Source: UBA1227 sp964539045
GTDB taxonomy: Bacteria > Bacillota > Clostridia > Oscillospirales > Acutalibacteraceae
Reading direction: 5' to 3'
Length of the DNA stretch: 31,620 nt
NCBI GenBank assembly: GCA_964539045.1
Contig: CAZIHW010000126.1
Coordinates: 1 to 31,620, forward strand
Shown here: positions 23,751 to 31,620 of the stretch, piece after piece
Layout of the letters: each line of letters opens with the position of its first letter
How positions within the stretch are numbered: the stretch's first letter is position 1
The notes under the pieces: generated by a model
The model's input: the letters and a program-made list of their open reading frames with translations, nothing else
Database searches by the model: none
Told to the model about the DNA's origin: nothing
Program-made: the position numbers and the translations under genes

Positions 23751-23933
23751 TTATTCTTTAACAATATTGTCGTTATTTCCCTGCTGTGCTAAAGCATTGC
23801 AAAGCAAAGGGAACCCGATAAGAGTTACATAGATAACGGCACCGAATAAGAGATAAAACGCTGTAGACAGCATCACATATACCATTGACTTAGTATATGA
23901 CTTCTCAATTCCTAATATAGCGCTAAGGAACAT
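23751..23933 (-). CDS. Small hydrophobic membrane protein (60 aa), unknown function
   Basis: I do not recognise this protein. It has a short N terminus, hydrophobic segments at about residues 1-8 and 18-46 (long enough for one long or two short membrane passes) and a polar tail AQQGNNDNIVKE. Support that it is a real gene: AAAGGAG 8 nt before the ATG, a promoter with perfect -10 and 17-nt spacer just upstream, and a hairpin right after the stop. It lies between uvrA and fbp on the same strand. It could be a small regulatory membrane protein or part of a larger transporter complex; nothing in the sequence decides this. Confidence 0.7.
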   Translation of the reverse strand: MFLSAILGIEKSYTKSMVYVMLSTAFYLLFGAVIYVTLIGFPLLCNALAQQGNNDNIVKE

Positions 23934-23977
23934 AATACAATCTCCTTTAATTTCAACTGTCTTTAAAAACTATGAAT

Positions 23978-24006
23978 ATTATACTTAAAATAAGTAATTA
24001 CTTCAA
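23978..24006 (-). promoter_or_regulatory. Promoter of the small membrane protein gene
   Basis: Minus strand: -35 TTGAAG (24001-24006), 17-nt spacer, -10 TATAAT (23978-23983). The -35 overlaps the last codons and stop of uvrA. A perfect 12-bp palindrome AAGTAATTACTT (23992-24003) lies across the -35 and spacer and could be a repressor site. Confidence 0.65.
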
Positions 24007-26823
24007 CATATTTTTAAGATAGTGTCCGGTATATGATTCCTTGGTTCCCGCAATTTTTTCAGGAGTACCTGTAGCTACGACGGTTCCGCCCTTGTCTCCC
24101 CCCTCAGGTCCGAGGTCGATTATATAATCAGCTGTTTTAATTACATCAAGATTATGCTCAATAACCAAAACGGTGTTGCCGGCATCTACCAGCTTTTGTA
24201 AAACCTCGATGAGTTTGTGAACATCTGCTGTGTGAAGACCGGTTGTAGGTTCATCGAGAATATAGAATGTTTGTCCGGTAGAACGTTTTGAGAGTTCCTC
24301 CGCAAGCTTTACACGTTGAGCTTCACCGCCGGAGAGCGTTGTGGCACTCTGTCCGAGAGTGACATATCCGAGCCCTACATCGCTGAGCGTTTTGAGTCTG
24401 TTATGAATCTTCGGTACCGCAGAGAAAAATTCCACCGCTTCATCAACGGTCATATTCAGTACATCTGAAATGCTCTTTCCCTTGTATTTTACCTCGAGGG
24501 TTTCACGATTATATCTTGAGCCCTTACATACTTCGCAAGGCACATATACGTCCGCGAGGAAATGCATCTCTATCTTAACTATACCGTCTCCTGAACATGC
24601 TTCACATCTTCCGCCCTTTACATTGAATGAAAATCTTCCGGCATTGTAGCCTCTGATTTTGGCATCCTGTGTATTTGCAAACAATGTGCGTATATCGTTA
24701 AACAGATTAGTATATGTGGCGGGGTTGGATCGCGGCGTTCTTCCTATCGGGCTTTGGTCAATAGATATGACTTTATCAAGATTTTCAAGACCCTTTATTT
24801 CCTTGAACTTTCCCGGAACCGTCTTGGCACGGTTGAGATCCCTGGCTAAAGTCTTATAGATGATTTCATTTACAAGAGACGATTTTCCCGAACCGGAGAC
24901 TCCGGTGACGCAGGTAAATGTTCCCAGTGGTATCTTTACGTCAACATTCTTAAGATTGTTTTCGGCAGCCCCTTTTACTTCAAGATATTTACCGTTTCCG
25001 CGTCTCCTTTTTGCAGGCACAGGTATCTTGCGTTTTCCTGACAAGTATTGGCCTGTGATGGATTCCTTGCAATCAATTATATCCTGCAATGTACCTGTAG
25101 CTACGACATTACCACCGTTCACTCCCGCGCCGGGACCAATATCCACGATGTAATCAGCCGCCTTCATAGTGTCCTCGTCGTGCTCAACTACAATAAGTGT
25201 ATTTCCGAGGTCCCGAAGGTCTTTCAAAGTTGCTATGAGTTTGTCGTTATCACGCTGGTGAAGTCCGATGGAAGGTTCATCAAGGATATAGAGAACTCCC
25301 ATAAGTGAAGAACCAATTTGCGTTGCAAGTCGTATTCTTTGGCTTTCACCTCCGGATAGTGTTCCGGATGAACGTGACAAAGTCAGATATTCAAGACCTA
25401 CCGATTTAAGGAAATTAAGCCTTGATTTTATCTCTTTGAGAATGAGCTCCGCTATAAGATTTTCCCTATCGGTAAGTTTTAAATTGTCAAAGAACTCGAT
25501 TTCTTTCACTATAGATAAATCGGTTAGTTCTTTTATGTTCAGTCCTCCGACTGTTACTGCAAGACTCTCGGGTCTGAGTCTGTCCCCGTGGCAGGCCTCA
25601 CACGCATGAGTGGCCATAAATGCCTCAATCTGCTTTTTACTTGCATCTGATTGGGTGGAGTTATATTTACGCTCCAGATTATTCAGAACGCCTTCAAATC
25701 GAGCTTTAAAAGCACCCTGTGAGTATGTTGTAGAGTGGTGAAATTGTACCCTCTCATTCCCGGTACCATAAAGAATCTTATCAAGATCGGACTTTTTCAT
25801 ATCCTTTACCGGAATATCTATAGAAAATCCATAGTGATCGGCTATTCCCTGATAGTACATCTCAGCTATTGTGCCGCCTTCCGCCTTTGTCCAGCCCGGA
25901 CACTTTATAGCACCTTCTCTGATAGAGAGATTTTTGTCTTTTATAACAAGGTCGGGATCTATGGTGGTATAAGATCCTATACCCGAGCACTTCGGACAGG
26001 CACCGAACGGATTGTTAAATGAGAACATCCGCGGGACCAGATCAGTTATGCTTATTCCGTGTTCAGGGCATGCATATGTCTGGGAAAATTCCAGTTCTTC
26101 ACCGCCTATTACGTCGATGACAGTTATACCGCCTGCAAGCTTTGTCGCTGTTTCAACAGAATCTGCGAGTCTCGAACGGACACCGTCTTTTATAACAATG
26201 CGGTCAACAACAACTTCTATATTGTGCTTTATATTTTTATCAAGCTTAATTTTTTCGGCGAGATCCTTTACTTCCCCGTCAATTCTGGCTCTTACGAAAC
26301 CGTTTTTAGCTATCTCAGCGAGTTCCTTCGTATATTCACCCTTTTTTCCCCTTGCGATGGGTGATAAAACTTGAATCTTAGTTCCCTCTTCAAGTTCAAG
26401 AATCCTGTCGACAATCTGGTCTACAGACTGGCCTTTAATCTCTCTTCCGCAGACAGGACAGTGAGGTATACCTATTCTCGCATACAAAAGTCGCAGATAG
26501 TCATATATCTCCGTAACTGTTCCAACAGTGGAGCGTGGATTCTTTGAGGTGGTTTTTTGGTCGATAGATATAGCTGGAGAAAGCCCCTCTATCATCTCCA
26601 CCTTCGGCTTTTCCATCAATCCGAGGAATTGACGCGCATAAGAGGACAAAGATTCCATATATCTTCTCTGACCCTCTGCATATATAGTATCAAAGGCAAG
26701 GGATGACTTACCGGAACCCGAAAGTCCGGTAAAAACAACCAGTTTGTCCCTGGGGACGCGAACGTCTATATTCTTTAAATTGTGTTCCCTGGCCCCTTTA
26801 ACATAAATATCCTTGTTCGCCAT
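23998..26823 (-). CDS. uvrA: Excinuclease ABC subunit A
   Basis: Damage-recognition ATPase of nucleotide excision repair; dimer that loads UvrB at lesions. Two ABC ATPase halves: Walker A GLSGSGKS (33-40) and a second GVSGSGKSS (about 640), signatures LSGGESQR and LSGGEAQR, and zinc fingers including CPVCGREIKG, the CPEHG...GACPKCSG finger and GRCEACSGDG...PCEVCKG. In the middle finger one ligand is histidine, as in many Clostridia. 941 residues, normal. GGAG is 9-10 nt before the ATG, 38 nt after uvrB. No terminator follows; the next promoter overlaps its stop codon. Confidence 0.98.
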   Translation of the reverse strand: MANKDIYVKGAREHNLKNIDVRVPRDKLVVFTGLSGSGKSSLAFDTIYAEGQRRYMESLSSYARQFLGLMEKPKVEMIEGLSPAISIDQKTTSKNPRSTVGTVTEIYDYLRLLYARIGIPHCPVCGREIKGQSVDQIVDRILELEEGTKIQVLSPIARGKKGEYTKELAEIAKNGFVRARIDGEVKDLAEKIKLDKNIKHNIEVVVDRIVIKDGVRSRLADSVETATKLAGGITVIDVIGGEELEFSQTYACPEHGISITDLVPRMFSFNNPFGACPKCSGIGSYTTIDPDLVIKDKNLSIREGAIKCPGWTKAEGGTIAEMYYQGIADHYGFSIDIPVKDMKKSDLDKILYGTGNERVQFHHSTTYSQGAFKARFEGVLNNLERKYNSTQSDASKKQIEAFMATHACEACHGDRLRPESLAVTVGGLNIKELTDLSIVKEIEFFDNLKLTDRENLIAELILKEIKSRLNFLKSVGLEYLTLSRSSGTLSGGESQRIRLATQIGSSLMGVLYILDEPSIGLHQRDNDKLIATLKDLRDLGNTLIVVEHDEDTMKAADYIVDIGPGAGVNGGNVVATGTLQDIIDCKESITGQYLSGKRKIPVPAKRRRGNGKYLEVKGAAENNLKNVDVKIPLGTFTCVTGVSGSGKSSLVNEIIYKTLARDLNRAKTVPGKFKEIKGLENLDKVISIDQSPIGRTPRSNPATYTNLFNDIRTLFANTQDAKIRGYNAGRFSFNVKGGRCEACSGDGIVKIEMHFLADVYVPCEVCKGSRYNRETLEVKYKGKSISDVLNMTVDEAVEFFSAVPKIHNRLKTLSDVGLGYVTLGQSATTLSGGEAQRVKLAEELSKRSTGQTFYILDEPTTGLHTADVHKLIEVLQKLVDAGNTVLVIEHNLDVIKTADYIIDLGPEGGDKGGTVVATGTPEKIAGTKESYTGHYLKNMLK

Positions 26824-26861
26824 TATCTATATCTCCATAAATGTAATTATTGTAATAGTAA

Positions 26862-28823
26862 TTATTTTTCCTGCTCAAGCCTTTTTATCTCATCTCTCAG
26901 GTAGGCTGCAAGTTCAAAGTCGAGAATTCCGGCTGCTGCCCTCATATCTTTCTTCATCTTCTCTATGAGTGCAACCTTCTCAGCCTTGGTGAGACGTTTT
27001 CCACCACTCGGCTTGGTATCCACCTTTGAAGTTATCTCTATTATTTCACGTACGTCCTTCTTTATTGTGGTAGGCACTATACCGTTTGCCTCATTGTAGG
27101 CTATCTGCTTTTCCCGTCTTCTGTAGGTTTCTTTTATAGCTCTTTCCATTGAAGGTGTTACGGAATCGGCATACATGATAACCTCGCCGTTTGAATTTCT
27201 GGCCGCACGTCCTATGGTCTGTACAAGTGATGTCTCAGATCTCAAAAATCCTTCTTTATCTGCATCCAGTATGGCTACCAGCGATACTTCCGGTATATCG
27301 AGACCTTCTCTCAGCAGGTTGATTCCGACTAGAACATCAAACTCACCCAGACGTAAATCCCTGATGATTTGCATTCTTTCGATAGTATCAATATCGTGGT
27401 GCATATATCTTACTTTGATACCGTAGTTCTCAAAATAATCTGTTAAGTCCTCTGCCATCTTTTTCGTAAGAGTGGTGACGAGAACCCTCTCTCCGCGCTC
27501 TGTGCGTATGTTAATCTGTGATACCAGATCGTCAATTTGTCCCTCTATAGGCTTTACTGTAATCATAGGATCCAGAAGTCCGGTAGGTCTGATAAGCTGT
27601 TCCGCTATCTGGGCACTCTTATCCTTTTCAAGCTCTCCCGGAGTTGCAGAAACAAATACAACCTGATTTATATGCGAATAAAACTCATCAAAATTAAGGG
27701 GTCTATTGTCAAAGGCCGAAGGGAGTCTGAAACCATATTCTACAAGGTTTTCCTTCCTGGCTCTGTCCCCTCCGTACATACCTCTTACCTGAGGCAATGT
27801 AACGTGCGACTCGTCAATAAACATAATAAAATCATCGGGAAAAAAGTCCAGCAATGTATATGGTGTAGAACCGGGTTCTCTTCTCGAAAGCACCCTTGAA
27901 TAGTTTTCAATACCGCTGCAAAATCCCGTTTCTCTGAGCATTTCCATATCATATTCGGTGCGTTGCTTTATCCTCTGGGCTTCGATAAGCTTACCGGCGG
28001 ACTCAAATTCCGCCACTCTTTCAAAACACTCCTGCATTATCTCGGATATAGCCTCTTCACGATAAAGCGGATTTACAACATAGTGTGAAGCAGGTGCTAT
28101 TACGGCATGTGAAAGCGTTGCCTTAATCTCACCTGTCAATGCATTTATCTCACAGATTCTGTCAATCTCATCCCCGAAATATTCTACTCTTATAGCATTT
28201 TCGCCGGAGCCGGCCGGAAAAATTTCCACCGTATCTCCTCTTACTCTGAATTTGTCACGTATAAAGTTTATGTCATTTCGATCATACTGTATCTCAACGA
28301 GCTTTTTTATAAGTTCATCGCGCGGCTTCTCCATGCCGGGACGGAGCGATATCATCATATTTTTGTATATATCCGGATCACCGATAGAATAGATGCATGA
28401 AACGGATGCTACTATTATGACGTCACGTCGTTCTGAAAGTGCAAAGGTAGCAGAGTGCCTGAGCTTATCTATCTCATCATTTATAGATGAGTCCTTCTCT
28501 ATATAGGTGTCAGAGGACGGAACATAAGCCTCGGGTTGATAATAGTCGTAATAGGATACAAAGTATTCAACCGCATTTTCGGGAAACATCTCTCTGAACT
28601 CGGAACAAAGCTGTGCGGCAAGAGTTTTATTATGTGCGAGAACCAAAGTGGGCCTGTTTAATCTCTCTATGACATTGGCCATTGTAAAAGTTTTACCGGA
28701 GCCTGTAACACCGAGCAACGTCTGCTCCTTATAACCTTTTTCTATACCTTCAACAAGCCTGTCAATTGCCTCAGGCTGGTCACCGGTAGGCTTATACTTC
28801 GAAACCAGTTTAAATCTATCCAA
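26862..28823 (-). CDS. uvrB: Excinuclease ABC subunit B
   Basis: Helicase-like damage-verification subunit of nucleotide excision repair. Walker A GVTGSGKT (38-45), the DNA-clamping beta-hairpin with YYDYYQPEAYVPSSDTY (about 92-108), DESH box (about 337), helicase motif VI QTIGRAARN, and C-terminal UVR motif for UvrC/UvrB contact (about 615-653). 653 residues. A TTG start at 28823 is used instead of an in-frame ATG 20 codons upstream: a strong GGGGGTGG lies 7 nt before it, the family sequence (DRFKLVSKY) starts here, and the longer form would be translated from the repeated leader. A consensus promoter is upstream. Confidence 0.97.
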   Translation of the reverse strand: MDRFKLVSKYKPTGDQPEAIDRLVEGIEKGYKEQTLLGVTGSGKTFTMANVIERLNRPTLVLAHNKTLAAQLCSEFREMFPENAVEYFVSYYDYYQPEAYVPSSDTYIEKDSSINDEIDKLRHSATFALSERRDVIIVASVSCIYSIGDPDIYKNMMISLRPGMEKPRDELIKKLVEIQYDRNDINFIRDKFRVRGDTVEIFPAGSGENAIRVEYFGDEIDRICEINALTGEIKATLSHAVIAPASHYVVNPLYREEAISEIMQECFERVAEFESAGKLIEAQRIKQRTEYDMEMLRETGFCSGIENYSRVLSRREPGSTPYTLLDFFPDDFIMFIDESHVTLPQVRGMYGGDRARKENLVEYGFRLPSAFDNRPLNFDEFYSHINQVVFVSATPGELEKDKSAQIAEQLIRPTGLLDPMITVKPIEGQIDDLVSQINIRTERGERVLVTTLTKKMAEDLTDYFENYGIKVRYMHHDIDTIERMQIIRDLRLGEFDVLVGINLLREGLDIPEVSLVAILDADKEGFLRSETSLVQTIGRAARNSNGEVIMYADSVTPSMERAIKETYRRREKQIAYNEANGIVPTTIKKDVREIIEITSKVDTKPSGGKRLTKAEKVALIEKMKKDMRAAAGILDFELAAYLRDEIKRLEQEK

Positions 28824-28844
28824 TGTCTGCCCACCCCCTTTGTG

Positions 28845-28888
28845 TCGATGATAAAACTCAATGAATTCGGTGATAAAATTCAATGAAT
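28845..28888. repeat. Tandem 22-bp duplication in the uvrB leader
   Basis: Two adjacent 22-base units (28845-28866 and 28867-28888) differ at only two positions; on the minus strand both begin ATTCATTGA and end TCGA/CCGA. They fill the leader between the -10 and the RBS of uvrB. Confidence 0.9.
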
Positions 28889-28917
28889 ATTGTAGTTAAT
28901 GTATTTTTTATTGTCAA
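28889..28917 (-). promoter_or_regulatory. Sigma-A promoter of uvrBA
   Basis: Minus strand: perfect -35 TTGACA (28912-28917), 17-nt spacer, -10 TACAAT (28889-28894), about 65 nt before the TTG start. Expected to drive uvrB and uvrA. No LexA-type CGAAC/GTTCG palindrome was found within it, though uvrB is SOS-controlled in many Firmicutes. Confidence 0.88.
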
Positions 28918-28929
28918 TCGAACAAACTG

Positions 28930-28966
28930 AAAAAACTCCAAATGATTTTCATCATTCGGAGTTTTT
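28930..28966 (-). terminator. Rho-independent terminator of the ECF transporter operon
   Basis: Stem AAAAACTCC/GGAGTTTTT extended by AATGA/TCATT (28931-28946 region with 28950-28966), with T runs on both strands, 11 nt after the ecfT stop codon. Separates the transporter operon from uvrB. Confidence 0.9.
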
Positions 28967-28977
28967 ATACATTTTTA

Positions 28978-29889
28978 TTAGATATTTTCTGTGCCTTCCC
29001 TGTTGTCTTTCAGTTTTTCAAATCGCTTTTCGGTTATGATTTGCAATATCATCGGCAATATAAAGAGTCCCGCATAAGCGATGTAAAAAATAAAGGAAAC
29101 CGGAGTTATCCTGTTCATTACAATTTCCGGATCATAGTGGATATTCGTTTGATCGAGCAAATATGCAATCAAAATCGTTGTAAGGAGTAAAAATATGGAT
29201 ATGACAAATCCCCTGTCACGATTGTCAAATCTGTAAATTGAAAATGCAGTTCTTCCTCTAAGTGAGTAACCTCTGCACTTCATGCTTGCGGCGCTCTCTA
29301 CGAAGCTTTCCAGCGTCCAGGTGATTGTTATTGATACAATTCTGAAAAAGTCAATTACAGAGCCTATAACTCCCCTGTGACCAAATCTTCCGCCAAGACC
29401 TCTTCCTATACACTTTTGCCCAACGTTAATCCGTTTTACCTGCTTTTTTACCCTTGGTACAGTTCTGAGCAATATAGAGATAAAAAGCGATAACCTGGGC
29501 GAGACCTTTCCGAAGAGATAAACTATCTTATCCGTTGTAAATATAGTAAACAGACAAGACAAAAGCATGAGAACGGTAGCCACTGTTACACTCAGACACA
29601 ATCCGTACAAAACCGATTCGAGGGTTATGGAGTTATCAATAAAATTTGTTGTCAGAACTGTAACGCCGAAATGATTGTAGTATGAATACCAAGCAGTATA
29701 TGCAAAGATTGCCGGAATTAATACTATATTGAAAATTAATTGTTTTATGCCGTTCAATTTAACAGAATATGAAAATGCCGACAGATATCCTAACAGTACA
29801 AACACAGGGTGATTAAAGACAATTGTCAATGTAAATACGCTGAGAAAGTAAATCAGATTAATTGCCGGATGATAACTGTCAAACCTCAT
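28978..29889 (-). CDS. ecfT: ECF transporter transmembrane component EcfT (CbrV/CbiQ type)
   Basis: Membrane scaffold (T component) of an energy-coupling-factor vitamin importer, linking the ATPases to the S component. 303 residues with hydrophobic segments at about 13-30, 38-55, 60-80, 95-125 and 225-285, and the coupling-helix region SAASMKCRGYSLRGRT (about 205-220) that corresponds to the Ala-Arg-Gly motifs of EcfT. ATG 29889 is chosen over one eight codons upstream: GGAGG lies 9 nt before it. It overlaps the S component gene by 11 bases. The pairing suggests CbrV, the T component annotated for cobalamin uptake. Confidence 0.88.
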   Translation of the reverse strand: MRFDSYHPAINLIYFLSVFTLTIVFNHPVFVLLGYLSAFSYSVKLNGIKQLIFNIVLIPAIFAYTAWYSYYNHFGVTVLTTNFIDNSITLESVLYGLCLSVTVATVLMLLSCLFTIFTTDKIVYLFGKVSPRLSLFISILLRTVPRVKKQVKRINVGQKCIGRGLGGRFGHRGVIGSVIDFFRIVSITITWTLESFVESAASMKCRGYSLRGRTAFSIYRFDNRDRGFVISIFLLLTTILIAYLLDQTNIHYDPEIVMNRITPVSFIFYIAYAGLFILPMILQIITEKRFEKLKDNREGTENI

Positions 29890-30652
29890 CCTCAAACTCC
29901 TCCAGCATACCATATTTGAGTTTTATACGATCAAGCTTTTCTGTCATAGGCTTGGAAAAGAGCAATATTGTTAAAAATGTGCATGTAGCCAATATAACGT
30001 TAACAGGAAAACCTGATGCAAAATAGGTTGCAAACGCTCCGAGGTTTATCTCAGAAGCCATCGAAAATACCGAAGATGTATCGAGTATGGGACCCACTAT
30101 GAGCACAACTATAATAAAGCCTATTATTCCGTCTTTTATTCCGTTTTTTCCGGTCATTATACCGACCTTTGCCAGGAGTCCTGCTATAAATCCTGCCATT
30201 CCAAAGGAAAACATCTGCCAGGGAGTCCACGGTCCCATTCCGAATACAAAATCGGATGCAACAGCGCTTATTGCTCCGGTCAGAAAGCCTGCCTGGGGGC
30301 CGAAAGATATACCTGTAATTATTATCACGGCAATTATAGGCTTGAAGTGCGGAATCATGATAAAAGCAACACGGGACACAGCGGCTATAGCGCTCAAAAC
30401 CGCTATAACTACAAGTTCTCTGGCATCGGGTTTTCTGCCCTCAAAAGTTATGAAGAAAGGAATCATAGCAAGTACTATTATTACCACGCTTCCTATGTAG
30501 AAGCTTCTTCCCCCGACTTTCCACATGACTAATATGCATGCAGGAATAAGGATAAGGCAGCAAATAACACTTAATATGCCTTTTATATTAACTTTTTTAC
30601 CTGTCTTTTTTTGACTTGGCTTTTTGTTTTCAGTTACAGATTCTGTTGACAT
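29879..30652 (-). CDS. cbrT: ECF transporter S component, CbrT-like (predicted cobalamin)
   Basis: Substrate-binding membrane protein of an ECF importer. 257 residues with a charged N terminus (1-22) and about six to eight hydrophobic segments. The signature ARELVVIAVLSAIAAVSR (about 77-94) and FGMGPWTPWQMFSFGMAGF (about 136-154) match what is annotated as CbrT, the predicted cobalamin-specific S component; precursor or corrinoid transport would be equally consistent. It overlaps the ATPase gene upstream by 19 bases and ecfT downstream by 11, so all three are one operon. Substrate assignment is from family memory, not shown by sequence. Confidence 0.82.
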   Translation of the reverse strand: MSTESVTENKKPSQKKTGKKVNIKGILSVICCLILIPACILVMWKVGGRSFYIGSVVIIVLAMIPFFITFEGRKPDARELVVIAVLSAIAAVSRVAFIMIPHFKPIIAVIIITGISFGPQAGFLTGAISAVASDFVFGMGPWTPWQMFSFGMAGFIAGLLAKVGIMTGKNGIKDGIIGFIIVVLIVGPILDTSSVFSMASEINLGAFATYFASGFPVNVILATCTFLTILLFSKPMTEKLDRIKLKYGMLEEFEDEV

Positions 30653-31620
30653 AAGCTTATAACATCCTCATTTGTGATTGCATTTTTAAATATATGTCTG
30701 CTCATACGGTTTGCAGCAGTGGTATAAAAGCTGTTCTGTGCAAAGAAATTGTTCGGCGTATTGGTAGTTATCACCGAACCGTCAAAGAACATACTTACGC
30801 TATCTGCATACTTAGCGCAAAACTCAACATCGTGAGTAACCATAATTATAGTTACACCTTTGCTCTTGAGATTGTCCAATATTTCGGCAAACTTTATTTT
30901 GAAAAAGTTATCGAGTCCTTTTGTAGGCTCGTCAAGCAGCAATATCTTAGGATTTGTAAGAAGAACCTTTGCAAGCGCTGCCCTTTGCTGTTCGCCTCCT
31001 GATAAATCATACGGATGGCTGTCGAGTAAATCCTCTATTTGACAAATAGCCGCAACATCAGAGATTTTCTTGTCCTTATCACTAACGGACCTGCCTAACA
31101 TCTCTGCGAGATCCTCCCGAACCGTCTTCTTTACAAATAAGCTTTGCGGATCCTGCGGAAGCATAGCCAGATATCCTGAAAACAACTCGCTCGACTTATA
31201 CTTTTCAATTCTTTTGCCGTCAATGAGAATCTGGCCCCTGTAAGGCTTGCAAATTCCGCATATACTCTTCAGGGTAGTCGACTTTCCGGTACCGTTTCCG
31301 CCTACTATAGCGAAAATCTTGTTTCTAGGTACTGCAATGGAAACTCCTTTAAGAACATCCGGTAAATCTTTTTCATATCTGAACCAAGCTTCTTTGACTA
31401 TAATTGCAGGGTTCATTGCTTCATCCTCAGACGGCTCCACGGAATTTACGGAATCTACTTTTATCTCCGTGCCATCAAATATTTTACTTAAAAAAGTGCC
31501 ACCCTCTCTAACTGTCAAGGGGCAGTCTGTATGTATATTTTTTTCTGATATTTTATCCTCTAAACCGTAGTATACCTGTACCGGCGTAGGCATTGCGGCA
31601 AACATCTCATTGTTTTCCTT
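30634..31620 (-). CDS. ECF transporter duplicated ATPase, C-terminal half (5' end outside window)
   Basis: ABC ATPase driving the ECF importer. The frame is still open at the window edge, so the gene extends further. What is seen is the end of a first half, a linker of about 60 residues (with PTPVQVYYGL and CPLTVREGG), and a complete ATPase domain: Walker A GGNGTGKST, Q-loop QDPQSLF, signature LSGGEQQR, Walker B ILLLDEPTKG and switch MVTHD. The PTPV...CPLTVREG linker is typical of the fused two-domain ATPases (CbrU-like) that accompany CbrT. It overlaps the S component gene by 19 bases. Confidence 0.9.
   Translation of the reverse strand, partial: KENNEMFAAMPTPVQVYYGLEDKISEKNIHTDCPLTVREGGTFLSKIFDGTEIKVDSVNSVEPSEDEAMNPAIIVKEAWFRYEKDLPDVLKGVSIAVPRNKIFAIVGGNGTGKSTTLKSICGICKPYRGQILIDGKRIEKYKSSELFSGYLAMLPQDPQSLFVKKTVREDLAEMLGRSVSDKDKKISDVAAICQIEDLLDSHPYDLSGGEQQRAALAKVLLTNPKILLLDEPTKGLDNFFKIKFAEILDNLKSKGVTIIMVTHDVEFCAKYADSVSMFFDGSVITTNTPNNFFAQNSFYTTAANRMSRHIFKNAITNEDVISLCQQNL

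Noticed and set aside
28824..28883. ATG start for uvrB 20 codons upstream
   Set aside because: The extension is encoded by the repeated leader and lacks an RBS; UvrB homology begins at the TTG with a strong SD.
28889..28930. Possible LexA/SOS box near the uvrB promoter (CGAAC at 28919)
   Set aside because: No matching GTTCG half-site at the right spacing; only a single half is present.
1..31620. CRISPR array, tRNA, rRNA, insertion sequences or phage genes
   Set aside because: No spaced direct repeats of 23-40 bases, no tRNA cloverleaf or rRNA sequence, and no transposase, integrase or phage structural protein was recognised on either strand.

Overview
This window reads as chromosomal DNA of an anaerobic, spore-forming or formerly spore-forming member of the Clostridia, probably Lachnospiraceae-like. 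The evidence is the gene set: spoVB/yabM, hup, rqcP/yabO, yabP, yabQ, divIC and an S1 protein in the Bacillus/Clostridium sporulation-division cluster; a CwlD-like cortex amidase; HemZ; class III fructose-1,6-bisphosphatase; and a CbrT-type ECF transporter. Ribosome binding sites are strong (GGAGG types). All genes but one lie on the minus strand. No rRNA, tRNA, CRISPR array or insertion sequence was seen, and no stretch over 300 bases lacks a gene.

Layout from left to right (transcription runs right to left). 1-1620: a MerR-family regulator cut by the window edge, with a typical 19-bp-spacer MerR promoter, then an AT-rich island holding an overlapping pair of uncharacterised genes (DUF6179-like and DUF6323-like). 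1640-7548: MATE exporter, Nudix ADP-ribose pyrophosphatase, DUF6873-like protein overlapping radA, CwlD-like amidase, diacylglycerol kinase family protein. 7601-9555: THUMP rRNA methyltransferase overlapping an orphan fumarase alpha subunit. 9617-13689: the yab/div sporulation cluster, in the order spoVB, hup, rqcP, yabP, yabQ, divIC, S1 protein. 13768-21091: a compact operon-like series recJ, rel (ppGpp), glyoxalase-II-like hydrolase, hemZ, uridine kinase-like protein. 21214-21636: the only plus-strand gene, a CmpB-like membrane protein. 21669-23933: fbp, preceded by a 60-codon membrane protein gene with its own promoter, RBS and hairpin. 23998-28823: uvrA and uvrB. 28978-31620: the ECF transporter genes ecfT, cbrT-like S component and a truncated duplicated ATPase.

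Most of the window is conserved housekeeping: DNA repair (radA, recJ, uvrA, uvrB), stringent response (rel), division and sporulation, and vitamin uptake. The less ordinary material is (i) three copies of a dispersed palindromic REP-like repeat, each placed at or just after the stop codon of a minus-strand gene; (ii) two exact-spacing tandem duplications in 5' leaders (19 nt before fbp, 22 nt before uvrB); (iii) the DUF6179/DUF6323 pair in low-GC DNA; (iv) the small membrane protein gene before fbp; and (v) a fumarase alpha subunit without its beta partner next to it. I found no clear-cut new defence or mobile system here.
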